From NCBI GenBank assembly GCA_022801595.1, contig JAAWSO010000016.1, positions 1-33,052 of the forward strand: a stretch of DNA of 33,052 nt, in the 5' to 3' direction. Shown in pieces: positions 22,766 through 31,022 of this stretch (positions are counted from its first letter, which is position 1; each line of letters begins with the position of its first letter). A program made the translations under genes and the position numbers. The notes under the pieces are model-generated. The model did no database searches, had not been told where the DNA came from, and was given only the letters and a program-made list of their open reading frames with translations. This DNA comes from Clostridiales bacterium. GTDB taxonomy: Bacteria > Bacillota > Clostridia > Oscillospirales > Acutalibacteraceae.

Positions 22766-25567
22766 TTGTCCATGGCACAAGATTATAAACAGACCCTGAA
22801 TCTTCCCAAAACAGATTTCTCCATGCAAGCTGGCTTGCCGAAACGGGAGCCGGAAATGCTAAAACGGTGGGAGGAGGAGCGCATTTATGAAACGCTCATG
22901 GAGAAAAATGAGGGGAAGCCCGTGTATGTTCTCCACGACGGCCCGCCGTATGCCAATGGTGACATCCACCTTGGCACTGCGCTGAATAAAACCTTAAAGG
23001 ACTTTATTGTCCGTTATAAAAATATGTCCGGTTTTCAAGCTCCTTATGTACCGGGCTGGGATACCCATGGCCTGCCCACGGAGCTGAAAGCCCGGAAAAA
23101 GGCAGGGGTGGGAAATTCCACCACCATTTCGGATGTGAAGCTACGTGAAATGTGTCGGGAATTTACACTGGGCTATTTGGATGACCAGCGCAACCAGTTT
23201 AAGCGTCTGGGCGGCATTGGCGATTGGAACGATCCTTACATCACCTTGCAAAAGGATTTTGAAGCGACTCAAATTGAGATATTTGCGGAGATGGCTACCA
23301 AGGGCTATATTTACAAAGGCCTCAAACCAGTTTATTGGTGCGCGGACTGTGAAACCGCATTGGCAGAGGCGGAAATCGAATATGCGGAGGATCCTTGTTT
23401 CTCCATTTACGTCAAGTTTCAAGCCCAGGATGACAAAGGCTTGCTGACAGCAATGGGCGCTGACTTGAACAAAACTTACTTCGTGATTTGGACCACTACT
23501 ACTTGGACATTGCCAGGTAACGTAGCCATTTGCGTGGGTCCTGAGTTTGAATATTCCCTCATTCAATGGGAACATGAATATTATGTTATGGCCACTGCTT
23601 TGTATGAGAAAGCCATGGAAGCGGCGGAAAAAACTGGCTACCGTGTGTTGGGTACCCTGTCCGGCGCACAATTGGAGCGTATGGTGGCCCGCCATCCTTT
23701 CTTAGACCGAGATTCCTTGCTGATTGTAGGCGACCATGTTACCTTGGAAAGCGGTACTGGCTGCGTTCACACAGCTCCGGGACACGGTGTAGAAGACTAT
23801 GATGTCTGTCACAATGCTTATCCCGAGCTGCCAATTATCGTGCCTGTGGATAACCATGGTAAGCTGACTGCAGAGGCCGGTCAGTTCCAGGGTCTGTCGA
23901 CCGACGACGCTAGCAAGGCGATTGCCAAGCATTTGGAGGAAACCGGCCATCTCTTCGCTATGGAGAAAATTATTCACCAATATCCTCATTGCTGGCGTTG
24001 CAAACATCCGATTTTATTCCGTGCTACCGAGCAATGGTTCTGCTCAGTGGAGGATTTTAAGAAGGAGGCGGTTGACGCCATCAATACAGTGGAGTGGATT
24101 CCTGGCTGGGGCAAAGACCGGATTACCTCCATGGTACAGGATCGGAAGGATTGGTGTATTTCCCGTCAGCGCCGCTGGGGGGTACCGATCCCGATTTTCT
24201 ACTGCAAGGACTGCGGGGAGCCTTTGATTTCCAAGCCGGCGATGCAGGCGGTTGCGGAACTGTTCCGTACTGAAGGTTCCGATCAATGGTATGTGAAGTT
24301 AGCCGAAGACATTCTTCCAGTAGACATTCATTGTGAAAAATGCGGCGGTTCCCAGTTCGAGAAGGAACGGGATATTATGGATGTTTGGTTTGATTCCGGC
24401 GTTACCCATGCCGCTGTTTGTGAGAAACGAAACGAGCTTCATTGGCCGGCTGACCTGTATTTGGAAGGCGCTGACCAATACCGGGGCTGGTTCCAATCCT
24501 CTTTGCTGACCTCAGTGGCATGGCGGAACCAGGCGCCTTATAAAGCAGTCGTGACTCATGGTTGGGTTGTGGATGGCGAAGGCCGTAAGATGTCCAAATC
24601 CTTGGGCAACGGTATTTTGCCAAAGGAGATTGTGGAGCAAAACGGCGCGGATATTCTCCGCCTTTGGGTTGCTTCCTCAGATTACCATGCGGATATTCGG
24701 ATTTCCAAAGAGATTTTGAAGCAGCTTTCGGATGCATACCGGAAAATCCGGAATACCGCCCGTTTTATTCTGGGAAATCTCCACGATTTTGACCCAGATA
24801 CTGATCAGGTAGCGTTCCAGGAGCTGCTGCCAATTGACCGTTGGGCTTTGCACAAGCTGGACGAGGTCAATCAGCGCGCTCGCCATGGATATGATACTTT
24901 TGAATTCCATCAGGTATACCATGCCATCCACAATTTCTGCGTGGTGGATTTGTCTAACTTCTATCTAGATGTAATTAAGGACCGTTTGTATGTGGAGCGG
25001 CCAAACAGTAAGGAACGCCGTGCGGCGCAAACTGCTATGTACTGGATTCTGGACGGGATGACCCGTTTGATTTCTCCAATTCTGGCTTACACCTCGGATG
25101 AAATTTGGCAGGCTATGAAGCACGATGCATCAGCGGATCCACGTTGCGTGCTGTTCAATGAAATGCCAGCGCCAACCGGTGTAAACGCTGACGAGGCTTT
25201 TACCGCTACTTGGGATCGGATTCACGAGATCCGGGATGTGGTGAAAAAGGCGTTGGAGATCGCCCGCAATAATAAGGTGATCGGCGCGGCTTTGGAAGCA
25301 AAAGTGCAGCTATTCTGTCAAGGCGAATTGTATGATTTTGTTAAGTCTGTAGAGGATGAGCTGGCAACGGTATTCATCGTTTCCCAAGTGGAAGTGGTAA
25401 GCGGTGGAAAAGGAGAATTCTCTAGCGAGGAGATGGTGGATCTTTCCGTTACGGTGGCTCATGCGGAAGGGGAGAAGTGCGCCCGTTGCTGGAGCTACAG
25501 CAATACCGTAGGCCAGGATGAAAACCATCCCGATGTATGCGCACATTGCGCGGCAAATTTAGACTAA
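22766..25567 (+). CDS. ileS: isoleucyl-tRNA synthetase
   Basis: The protein has 933 residues, bacterial IleRS type 1. It charges tRNA-Ile and edits valine. Seen are PYANGDIHLGTALNK at the HIGH position (reading H-L-G-T), the CP1 editing domain with TTTTWTLPGN and GTGCVHTAPGHG, the WCISRQRRWG motif, GRKMSKSLGN (KMSKS), and a C-terminal zinc finger with CARC and CAHC pairs. TTG 22766 lies seven bases after AGGAG; ATG 22772 is the alternative start. Only 20 bases separate it from divIVA, so no T-box leader fits here, unlike B. subtilis. A strong terminator follows. Confidence 0.97.
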   Translation: MSMAQDYKQTLNLPKTDFSMQAGLPKREPEMLKRWEEERIYETLMEKNEGKPVYVLHDGPPYANGDIHLGTALNKTLKDFIVRYKNMSGFQAPYVPGWDTHGLPTELKARKKAGVGNSTTISDVKLREMCREFTLGYLDDQRNQFKRLGGIGDWNDPYITLQKDFEATQIEIFAEMATKGYIYKGLKPVYWCADCETALAEAEIEYAEDPCFSIYVKFQAQDDKGLLTAMGADLNKTYFVIWTTTTWTLPGNVAICVGPEFEYSLIQWEHEYYVMATALYEKAMEAAEKTGYRVLGTLSGAQLERMVARHPFLDRDSLLIVGDHVTLESGTGCVHTAPGHGVEDYDVCHNAYPELPIIVPVDNHGKLTAEAGQFQGLSTDDASKAIAKHLEETGHLFAMEKIIHQYPHCWRCKHPILFRATEQWFCSVEDFKKEAVDAINTVEWIPGWGKDRITSMVQDRKDWCISRQRRWGVPIPIFYCKDCGEPLISKPAMQAVAELFRTEGSDQWYVKLAEDILPVDIHCEKCGGSQFEKERDIMDVWFDSGVTHAAVCEKRNELHWPADLYLEGADQYRGWFQSSLLTSVAWRNQAPYKAVVTHGWVVDGEGRKMSKSLGNGILPKEIVEQNGADILRLWVASSDYHADIRISKEILKQLSDAYRKIRNTARFILGNLHDFDPDTDQVAFQELLPIDRWALHKLDEVNQRARHGYDTFEFHQVYHAIHNFCVVDLSNFYLDVIKDRLYVERPNSKERRAAQTAMYWILDGMTRLISPILAYTSDEIWQAMKHDASADPRCVLFNEMPAPTGVNADEAFTATWDRIHEIRDVVKKALEIARNNKVIGAALEAKVQLFCQGELYDFVKSVEDELATVFIVSQVEVVSGGKGEFSSEEMVDLSVTVAHAEGEKCARCWSYSNTVGQDENHPDVCAHCAANLD

Positions 25568-25571
25568 TTGC

Positions 25572-25605
25572 AAAAAGGCGGGCTGGTCCAGCTACGCCTT
25601 TTTTT
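25572..25605 (+). terminator. terminator after ileS
   Basis: AAAAAGGCG (25572-25580) pairs with CGCCTTTTT. An inner stem GCTG/CAGC closes a GTC loop, and the T run continues to 25605. It marks the end of the miaA-ileS unit; lspA starts 37 bases later. Confidence 0.93.
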
Positions 25606-25641
25606 CACCCATCCATTCTATAACTTTGGAGGTACTCCTAT

Positions 25642-26136
25642 ATGATTATGGCAGTAATTTCTCTTGCCATTATGGCGGCTTTAGTGGTGGCGGACCAGTT
25701 GATCAAACTCCTGGTCACGAATGTCCTCCAGCCAGTGGGGATGGTCGATGTAATCCCCGGATTTCTCGATTTCCGGTATGTGAGAAATTTTGGAGCAGCC
25801 TTTGGCATGATGGAAGGAAAAACTTGGTTTTTTCTGATTGTTACCTCTCTGATTTGCATCGCGCTGATTATTGGATTATTCTGGTACAAAAAACATAATT
25901 GGTTGTCCTATACCGCATCTATTTTGATTGTGGCCGGCGGCATTGGCAACTTAATTGACCGTATTTTCAACGAAGGGCATTTTGTCACCGACTATATCCA
26001 TGTTTCTTTTTTCCCACCCGTATTTAATTTTGCGGATATTTTGGTCACGTTGGGAACCATTGGCATGGTGATTTACGTTATCTTTTTCACTACAAAAAAA
26101 GGGAAAGAGATGGCGAAAAAGGAGAAACAGGAATGA
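25642..26136 (+). CDS. lspA: lipoprotein signal peptidase (SPase II)
   Basis: The protein has 164 residues with four predicted membrane helices. It cleaves the signal peptide of prolipoproteins ahead of the lipid-modified Cys. The aspartic protease pair is Asp106 in GGIGNLIDR and Asp132 in FNFADI; VADQLIKLLV and RNFGAAFGM are family motifs. GGAGG precedes the ATG. No obvious promoter is seen after the ileS terminator, apart from a poor TATAAC, so part of its expression may come from readthrough. It shares the ATGA overlap with the next gene. Confidence 0.95.
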   Translation: MIMAVISLAIMAALVVADQLIKLLVTNVLQPVGMVDVIPGFLDFRYVRNFGAAFGMMEGKTWFFLIVTSLICIALIIGLFWYKKHNWLSYTASILIVAGGIGNLIDRIFNEGHFVTDYIHVSFFPPVFNFADILVTLGTIGMVIYVIFFTTKKGKEMAKKEKQE

Positions 26137-27077
26137 GAGAAGAGCGGACGGATTGGGAGGAGACGGAAGAGCGTATCGTGATCATCATTGACGAGGAGCA
26201 GGCTGGCCAACGGCTGGACAAAATCGTCAGCTCCGTCATGGATGGAGCGACCCGTTCTGTCGTACAAAAGTGGATGGAACAGGGCTATGTGACTAGGCAG
26301 GGAAAGCCGCTTTCCAAAAGTGCGAAATTGTGCGTGGGGGAAGAAATCCATATTTGTATTCCACCGCTAACCAAGGTGGAAATCGAGCCGGAAAACATCC
26401 CACTGGATATTCGCTACGAGGATTCGGATGTATTGGTTGTCAATAAACCGAAGAATATGGTGGTACATCCGGCTCCAGGCCATCTATCCGGTACTTTGGT
26501 CAACGCGCTGTTATACCATTGCGGGGATTCGTTGTCCGGGATTAACGGCGTGATTCGTCCAGGAATTGTTCATCGGATTGACAAAGATACCAGCGGGCTT
26601 TTGATGGTGGCAAAAAATGACCATGCTCATCAGTCCTTAGCAGCACAGATCAAAGACCATTCTTTTACCCGAATCTATGAAGCGGTGGTGTACGGAAAAA
26701 TCAAAGAAGAGCAGGGAATCATTGACGCGCCGATCGGTCGACATCCAACAGATCGAAAAAAAATGGCGGTTACAGAAAAAAATTCCCGGAAAGCAGTTAC
26801 GCATTACCGGGTTCTGGGATGGTATGACGGATTTACCCATGTCCAACTAAAATTAGAAACGGGAAGGACCCACCAGATCCGGGTACACATGGCATACTTG
26901 GGGCACCCCGTAGCAGGAGATCCTATGTATGGCGTAAAAAAGGTAATCACCGCACTCCATGGGCAGTGCCTACACGCGAAAGTGTTGGGATTTGTCCATC
27001 CGTCTACCAGGGAGTATTTGGAAATCACCAGTGAATTGCCCAAGTATTTTACGGAATTTTTAAAAAAGCTTTCATGA
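26133..27077 (+). CDS. RluA/RluD family 23S rRNA pseudouridine synthase
   Basis: The protein has 314 residues. It isomerises uridine to pseudouridine in RNA. An N-terminal S4 domain (about 22-80: GQRLDKIVSSVMDGATRSVV) precedes the catalytic domain. Catalytic Asp150 lies in IVHRIDKDTSGLL; other motifs are LVVNKPKNMVVHPAPG and LETGRTHQIRVHMAYLGHPVAGD. Length and S4 domain fit RluD-type enzymes that modify helix 69 of 23S rRNA, but the exact site is not certain. Its ATG overlaps the lspA stop by four bases (ATGA), as in many Firmicutes where rluD-like ylyB follows lspA. Confidence 0.94.
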   Translation: MREERTDWEETEERIVIIIDEEQAGQRLDKIVSSVMDGATRSVVQKWMEQGYVTRQGKPLSKSAKLCVGEEIHICIPPLTKVEIEPENIPLDIRYEDSDVLVVNKPKNMVVHPAPGHLSGTLVNALLYHCGDSLSGINGVIRPGIVHRIDKDTSGLLMVAKNDHAHQSLAAQIKDHSFTRIYEAVVYGKIKEEQGIIDAPIGRHPTDRKKMAVTEKNSRKAVTHYRVLGWYDGFTHVQLKLETGRTHQIRVHMAYLGHPVAGDPMYGVKKVITALHGQCLHAKVLGFVHPSTREYLEITSELPKYFTEFLKKLS

Positions 27078-27089
27078 GGAGGAAGCGTC

Positions 27090-27440
27090 GTGAGCAAGGA
27101 AAAGTCAGGAACGCATTTGCGGATTTTAATTGGCACGGCGCTTTTATTATGCGCCGTTGTGGTGGCGTATCCATTTTTCTTTGTTCGGGAACCAAGCCCA
27201 GTGGTTGTGGTGACGGACGCAGCCTCCCAAGCGGAACAGGAGGAAAGTGTCCTCATTAATATCAACACAGCCTCCGAGGAAGAATTGCAAGAGCTTCCGG
27301 GAATCGGTCCTGTTTTGGCGAAACGGATGGTAGAATATCGGGAGGCAAACGGCGGCTTTGCCTCTGCGGAAGAGTTACAAAATGTATCCGGGATCGGGGA
27401 GAAAACCTTTGCAAAAATGAAATCTTTTGTTGTGGTCTAA
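27090..27440 (+). CDS. comEA: ComEA-type helix-hairpin-helix DNA-binding protein (short form)
   Basis: The protein has 116 residues. One membrane helix (about 11-31) anchors an external domain with two helix-hairpin-helix motifs, ELQELPGIGPVLAKRMVEYR and ELQNVSGIGEKTFAKMKSF, introduced by ININTASEE. ComEA receives double-stranded DNA outside the cell and passes it toward the ComEC channel. The SLBB domain that B. subtilis ComEA carries before the HhH part is missing; the protein is the short type. The start is GTG after AGGAGGAAG. comEC does not follow; the operon ends here. Confidence 0.9.
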   Translation: MSKEKSGTHLRILIGTALLLCAVVVAYPFFFVREPSPVVVVTDAASQAEQEESVLININTASEEELQELPGIGPVLAKRMVEYREANGGFASAEELQNVSGIGEKTFAKMKSFVVV

Positions 27441-27664
27441 AGGAACTTGGGTGGAGAGAACAAAACATCTTACAAGTGGTTAACGAAGGAAGCAGGATCT
27501 GAAACGATCGGTCATAACACAGTTCGAAGGGAAACTTTTTAAGGCAGCAAACGCTATATCGGCCAATGAATGTCTTCTGGTGAAGGGTTGAGAAATCGTA
27601 GGACGGCTTAGCTTTTGTGTCCCTAGCAAACCAATCTAGAATGATTTCGAGTTATCATAAAAAC
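27441..27664. other. intergenic region with no clear gene
   Basis: This 224-base gap lies between comEA and the terminator. A stop-to-stop frame of about 33 codons (27492-27590, ending LLVKG) has no ATG or ribosome site. I see no recognisable RNA. It may be the remnant of a gene, or simply a 3' UTR. Confidence 0.4.
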
Positions 27665-27704
27665 AAAAAGCGCTTGGAGCAGGGGAATCTCCAGGCGCTT
27701 TTTT
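27665..27704. terminator. bidirectional terminator between comEA and pfkA
   Basis: AAAAAGCGCTTGGAG (27665-27679) pairs with CTCCAGGCGCTTTTT (27689-27703), fifteen pairs with one G-T, around a nine-base loop. A and T runs on both sides serve both convergent units. Confidence 0.95.
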
Positions 27705-27750
27705 GATTGATCTTCTTGTGCATGGATCGTGTAAAAATAGTAAGGATTTT

Positions 27751-28830
27751 TTATTCGTCACCGAAATGGATGCCCAAATCCCGGGCGGATTGGATCACTT
27801 CTAAATCGGTCGGCACGGTTTTCAGGCGCCCGGCAACCTCGCTGAGCGGAACCGGAACGATTTGTCCGTTACGGATGGCAACCATATTGCCAAAGTTGCC
27901 TTCACTGATTAGATTCACTGCCGCAGTGCCGAATCGAGTGGCTAATACCCGGTCAGCCGGGCAAGGGGAACCGCCTCGTTGGAAATGGCCCGGTACCGTG
28001 ACGCGAATTTCCCGGCCAGTCCGTTCCCCGATTTCCCGCGCAATCCGGTACGAGATGGATGGATACGGCATATGGGAGCGGGAAGCCTTGAATTCTTTTT
28101 TCGTCATTTTGGATTCTTCCACAGAAATTGCACCTTCCGCTACCGCCAGGATGCAAAACCGTTTTTTTAGGTTATCTTTCAGATGGATATTTTCTACCAA
28201 CGTATCAATACTGTATGGAATTTCTGGAATCAGGATTATGTCGGCGCCACCGGCAATGCCAGCGAAAAGAGGAAGCCAGCCTACTTTATGACCCATCACT
28301 TCCACAATAAAAATCCGGCTGTGGGAATCGGCCGTGGTATGAATGCAATCAATGACATTGGTAGCGATTTCCAATGCGCTTTGAAAGCCAAAGGTCATAT
28401 CCGTTCCCCAAAGGTCATTGTCAATGGTTTTGGGAAGCGTAATGACATTGAGCCCTTCTTCCCGCAGCAAATTTGCTGTTTTGTGGGTTCCATTGCCTCC
28501 AAGGATCACCAGGCAATCCAATCTCATTTTTTTATAGTTGGATTTCATAGCAGCTACTTTATCCATTTGATCCTCGCCGATTATGCGGATTTGTTTAAAC
28601 GGTTGGCGGGAGGTTCCTAAAATTGTGCCGCCTAGCGTCAGAATACCAGAAAAGTCTTGGGGAGTCATAGCGTAATAATCCCCCTGAATCAGTCCCCGAT
28701 AGCCATCCCGGATTCCAAAAATCTCAACGTCATTTCCAAACCGTTCATATAATGTTTTGCCAACCGCACGGATCGCCGCATTGAGGCCTTGACAATCTCC
28801 ACCGCTGGTTAAAATACCAATTCGTTTCAT
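27751..28830 (-). CDS. pfkA: 6-phosphofructokinase, mixed-type
   Basis: The protein has 359 residues, from ATG 28830 (AGGAG eight bases upstream; an in-frame TTG two codons earlier is too close). It phosphorylates fructose 6-phosphate in glycolysis. Seen are ILTSGGDCQGLNAAIR, ILGGNGTHKTANLL (111-115 is GGNGT) and LPKTIDND (133-139), with the catalytic Asp in TIDND. ATP-type enzymes usually have GGDGS and PGTIDND; PPi-type ones have GGDDT and PKTIDND. Here Gly is at the second position (ATP-like) but Lys precedes TIDND (PPi-like), and Asn replaces the Asp of GGD. It is thus a group III/mixed-substrate member; phosphoryl donor uncertain. It is the last gene of the ppx-ppk1-pfkA operon. Confidence 0.92.
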   Translation of the reverse strand: MKRIGILTSGGDCQGLNAAIRAVGKTLYERFGNDVEIFGIRDGYRGLIQGDYYAMTPQDFSGILTLGGTILGTSRQPFKQIRIIGEDQMDKVAAMKSNYKKMRLDCLVILGGNGTHKTANLLREEGLNVITLPKTIDNDLWGTDMTFGFQSALEIATNVIDCIHTTADSHSRIFIVEVMGHKVGWLPLFAGIAGGADIILIPEIPYSIDTLVENIHLKDNLKKRFCILAVAEGAISVEESKMTKKEFKASRSHMPYPSISYRIAREIGERTGREIRVTVPGHFQRGGSPCPADRVLATRFGTAAVNLISEGNFGNMVAIRNGQIVPVPLSEVAGRLKTVPTDLEVIQSARDLGIHFGDE

Positions 28831-28871
28831 ATCCAAATCTCCTATTATGATGTGATTTCTGTTTGTACCAT

Positions 28872-30998
28872 TTAGTCGTCGATCAATTCGGGATTTTGCA
28901 GGGGATGAAAGCCAGTGCTCCAGTCCTCGTTGTGTTCTAACTGGCTGGCCTCCTCTTTCGCCATTTTCGCAAAAACTTGCTGGGAGTCCAAGGGAGCTTT
29001 TCCACGACGATCAATGTGAACGTAATTGGTGTCGTTTTGCAGAATCCGGGCGTTGATGTTATCACTGAGCATAATATCCAGCATTTCAAAGGAACGCTGC
29101 TTTAGGTCTGGTTCCTCAATCGGGAATACCAGCTCCACCCGACGATCCAGGTTGCGCTGCATCCAGTCGGCACTGCCCATGAATATCTTCGGATTTCCGG
29201 CATTTTCAAACCGAAAAATTCGGCTGTGCTCTAGTAATTGCCCCACAATGCTGTGCACGGTAATATTTTCGCTGATTCCGGGGATACCGGGAGTCAGGCA
29301 GCAAATTCCCCGCACAATCAATTGAATTGGCACATTGGCTTGGGAAGCTTTATAGAGCAAGGCAATGATTTTGGGGTCAACGAGAGAATTGACCTTGGCA
29401 ATGATTCCACTGGGAAGCCCTTTTTTTGCATTTTCAATTTCTAGTTCGATCATTTGGGTAAAGAATAAGCGCATGCCGTGGGGGGCGACCACAAATTTAT
29501 GGTATTCGGGTGGACGGGAATAACCGGTCAGCACATTGAACAAAGAGGAGGCGTCGATGCCATAGGGTTCTTTGCAGGTGAACATGCTGACGTCCGTGTA
29601 AATTTTCGCGGTAGAATCGTTGTAATTGCCCGTACCCATATGGAGATAGCGGCGAATGCCATCCTCTTCCCGACGGACAACCAATAGAATTTTACAGTGG
29701 GTTTTCAGGCCAGCTAAACCATAGATAACGTGGCAGCCTGCTTCTTCCAGTTTCTTGGCCCAGATGATATTATTTTCTTCGTCGAACCGGGCTTTCAGTT
29801 CCACCAGGACGGTCACTTGTTTGCCGTTTTCCGCCGCTTTGATCAAGGCTGCCACAATGGGAGAATTACCGCTAACCCGGTACAGCGTTTGCTTAATGGC
29901 CAGCACATCTTTATCCTCTGCGGCTGCCCGCACAAAGTCCACCACACACTTGAAGCTTTCATAAGGATGATGGATCATCCGGTCTTTTTCCCGAATGGCG
30001 TCGAAAATATTATGATAGCCCACAAAGTCTGCCGGGGGATAAACTGGAACCACGGGCTGGAAACATAGGTCGGAGAATTCCGGCAAATTGGCGAACTTGG
30101 AGAAGAGGGTCAAATCAATGGGGCCGGGAACCTCATAAATTTCATCCTCCTTAATTTTCAGCATATCGGTTAGAAACGCCTTGGTTTCCTTGTCGCTTTT
30201 CTGAAGCAATTCCAAGCGGACCGGCCGGCCCCGCTTCCGTTTCTTAATGGATTTCACAATTTCGCTGAGCAGGTCTTCCGCTTCTTCGTCAATGTCCAGG
30301 TCGGAATTCCGGGTTAAGCGGAATGGGGTGCATGCTTTAATTTCATGAAGCTCAAATAGTTCGGCAATTTGCGAGATAATTACATTTTCCAGTAGGACAA
30401 AGGCTTTGCCCTCGTCGGGTTGGGTGGGAATTTCCAGGAACCGGGATAAAATGGAAGGAACCTGAACCACAGCAAAACAGGCTTCTTCGTCCTCATCCTT
30501 GAGGCGCACCGCAATATTCAGGCTTTTGTTGGCCAAAAGCGGGAACGGGCGGCTGGTATCCACAGCCAATGGAGTGAGCACTGGAAAAAGAACCTTGTGG
30601 AAATATCGCTTGATGTAATTTTTCTGTTCCCGGTTCATTTCATCTGGGATCAAAAAGCGGATGTTTTGTTTCTTTAAAGCAGGCATAATGGAGCGGTGCA
30701 GGCAAGAGTACTGACGGTCCATAAAGATATGGATTTTTTCTTTCAGCAACGGAAAAAGCTGGGCAGGTGTCATGCCGGAAGTATCCGCGCCGTTATAGTT
30801 GGAATTTACTTGGGCTTTGACGCCGGCAACCCGTACCATAAAAAATTCGTCCAGATTGGAGGCGCTGATACCCAAAAAACGGAACCGCTCCATTAATGGG
30901 TTTTCTTTTTCAAAGGCTTCCTCCAACACGCGGGCGTTAAAATCTACCCAGCTCAGCTCACGATTGATATAAGGAAATGTTTCTTTGCCTTTTTCCAT
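28872..30998 (-). CDS. ppk1: polyphosphate kinase 1
   Basis: The protein has 708 residues from the ATG at 30998, chosen over an ATG four codons upstream that abuts the ribosome site. PPK1 reversibly makes long polyphosphate from ATP and is active at the membrane. The N domain starts YINRELSWVDFNARVLEEA and SASNLDEFFMVRVAG. The two conserved active-site His are His453 in LHMGTGNYND (the phosphorylated one) and His591 in LEHSRI; SADWMQRNLDRRVE is also typical. Only 24 bases separate it from the ppx-like gene and 41 from pfkA, so all three should be co-transcribed. Confidence 0.97.
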   Translation of the reverse strand: MEKGKETFPYINRELSWVDFNARVLEEAFEKENPLMERFRFLGISASNLDEFFMVRVAGVKAQVNSNYNGADTSGMTPAQLFPLLKEKIHIFMDRQYSCLHRSIMPALKKQNIRFLIPDEMNREQKNYIKRYFHKVLFPVLTPLAVDTSRPFPLLANKSLNIAVRLKDEDEEACFAVVQVPSILSRFLEIPTQPDEGKAFVLLENVIISQIAELFELHEIKACTPFRLTRNSDLDIDEEAEDLLSEIVKSIKKRKRGRPVRLELLQKSDKETKAFLTDMLKIKEDEIYEVPGPIDLTLFSKFANLPEFSDLCFQPVVPVYPPADFVGYHNIFDAIREKDRMIHHPYESFKCVVDFVRAAAEDKDVLAIKQTLYRVSGNSPIVAALIKAAENGKQVTVLVELKARFDEENNIIWAKKLEEAGCHVIYGLAGLKTHCKILLVVRREEDGIRRYLHMGTGNYNDSTAKIYTDVSMFTCKEPYGIDASSLFNVLTGYSRPPEYHKFVVAPHGMRLFFTQMIELEIENAKKGLPSGIIAKVNSLVDPKIIALLYKASQANVPIQLIVRGICCLTPGIPGISENITVHSIVGQLLEHSRIFRFENAGNPKIFMGSADWMQRNLDRRVELVFPIEEPDLKQRSFEMLDIMLSDNINARILQNDTNYVHIDRRGKAPLDSQQVFAKMAKEEASQLEHNEDWSTGFHPLQNPELIDD

Positions 30999-31022
30999 AG
31001 ATTTACACATCCTTTCACGAAA

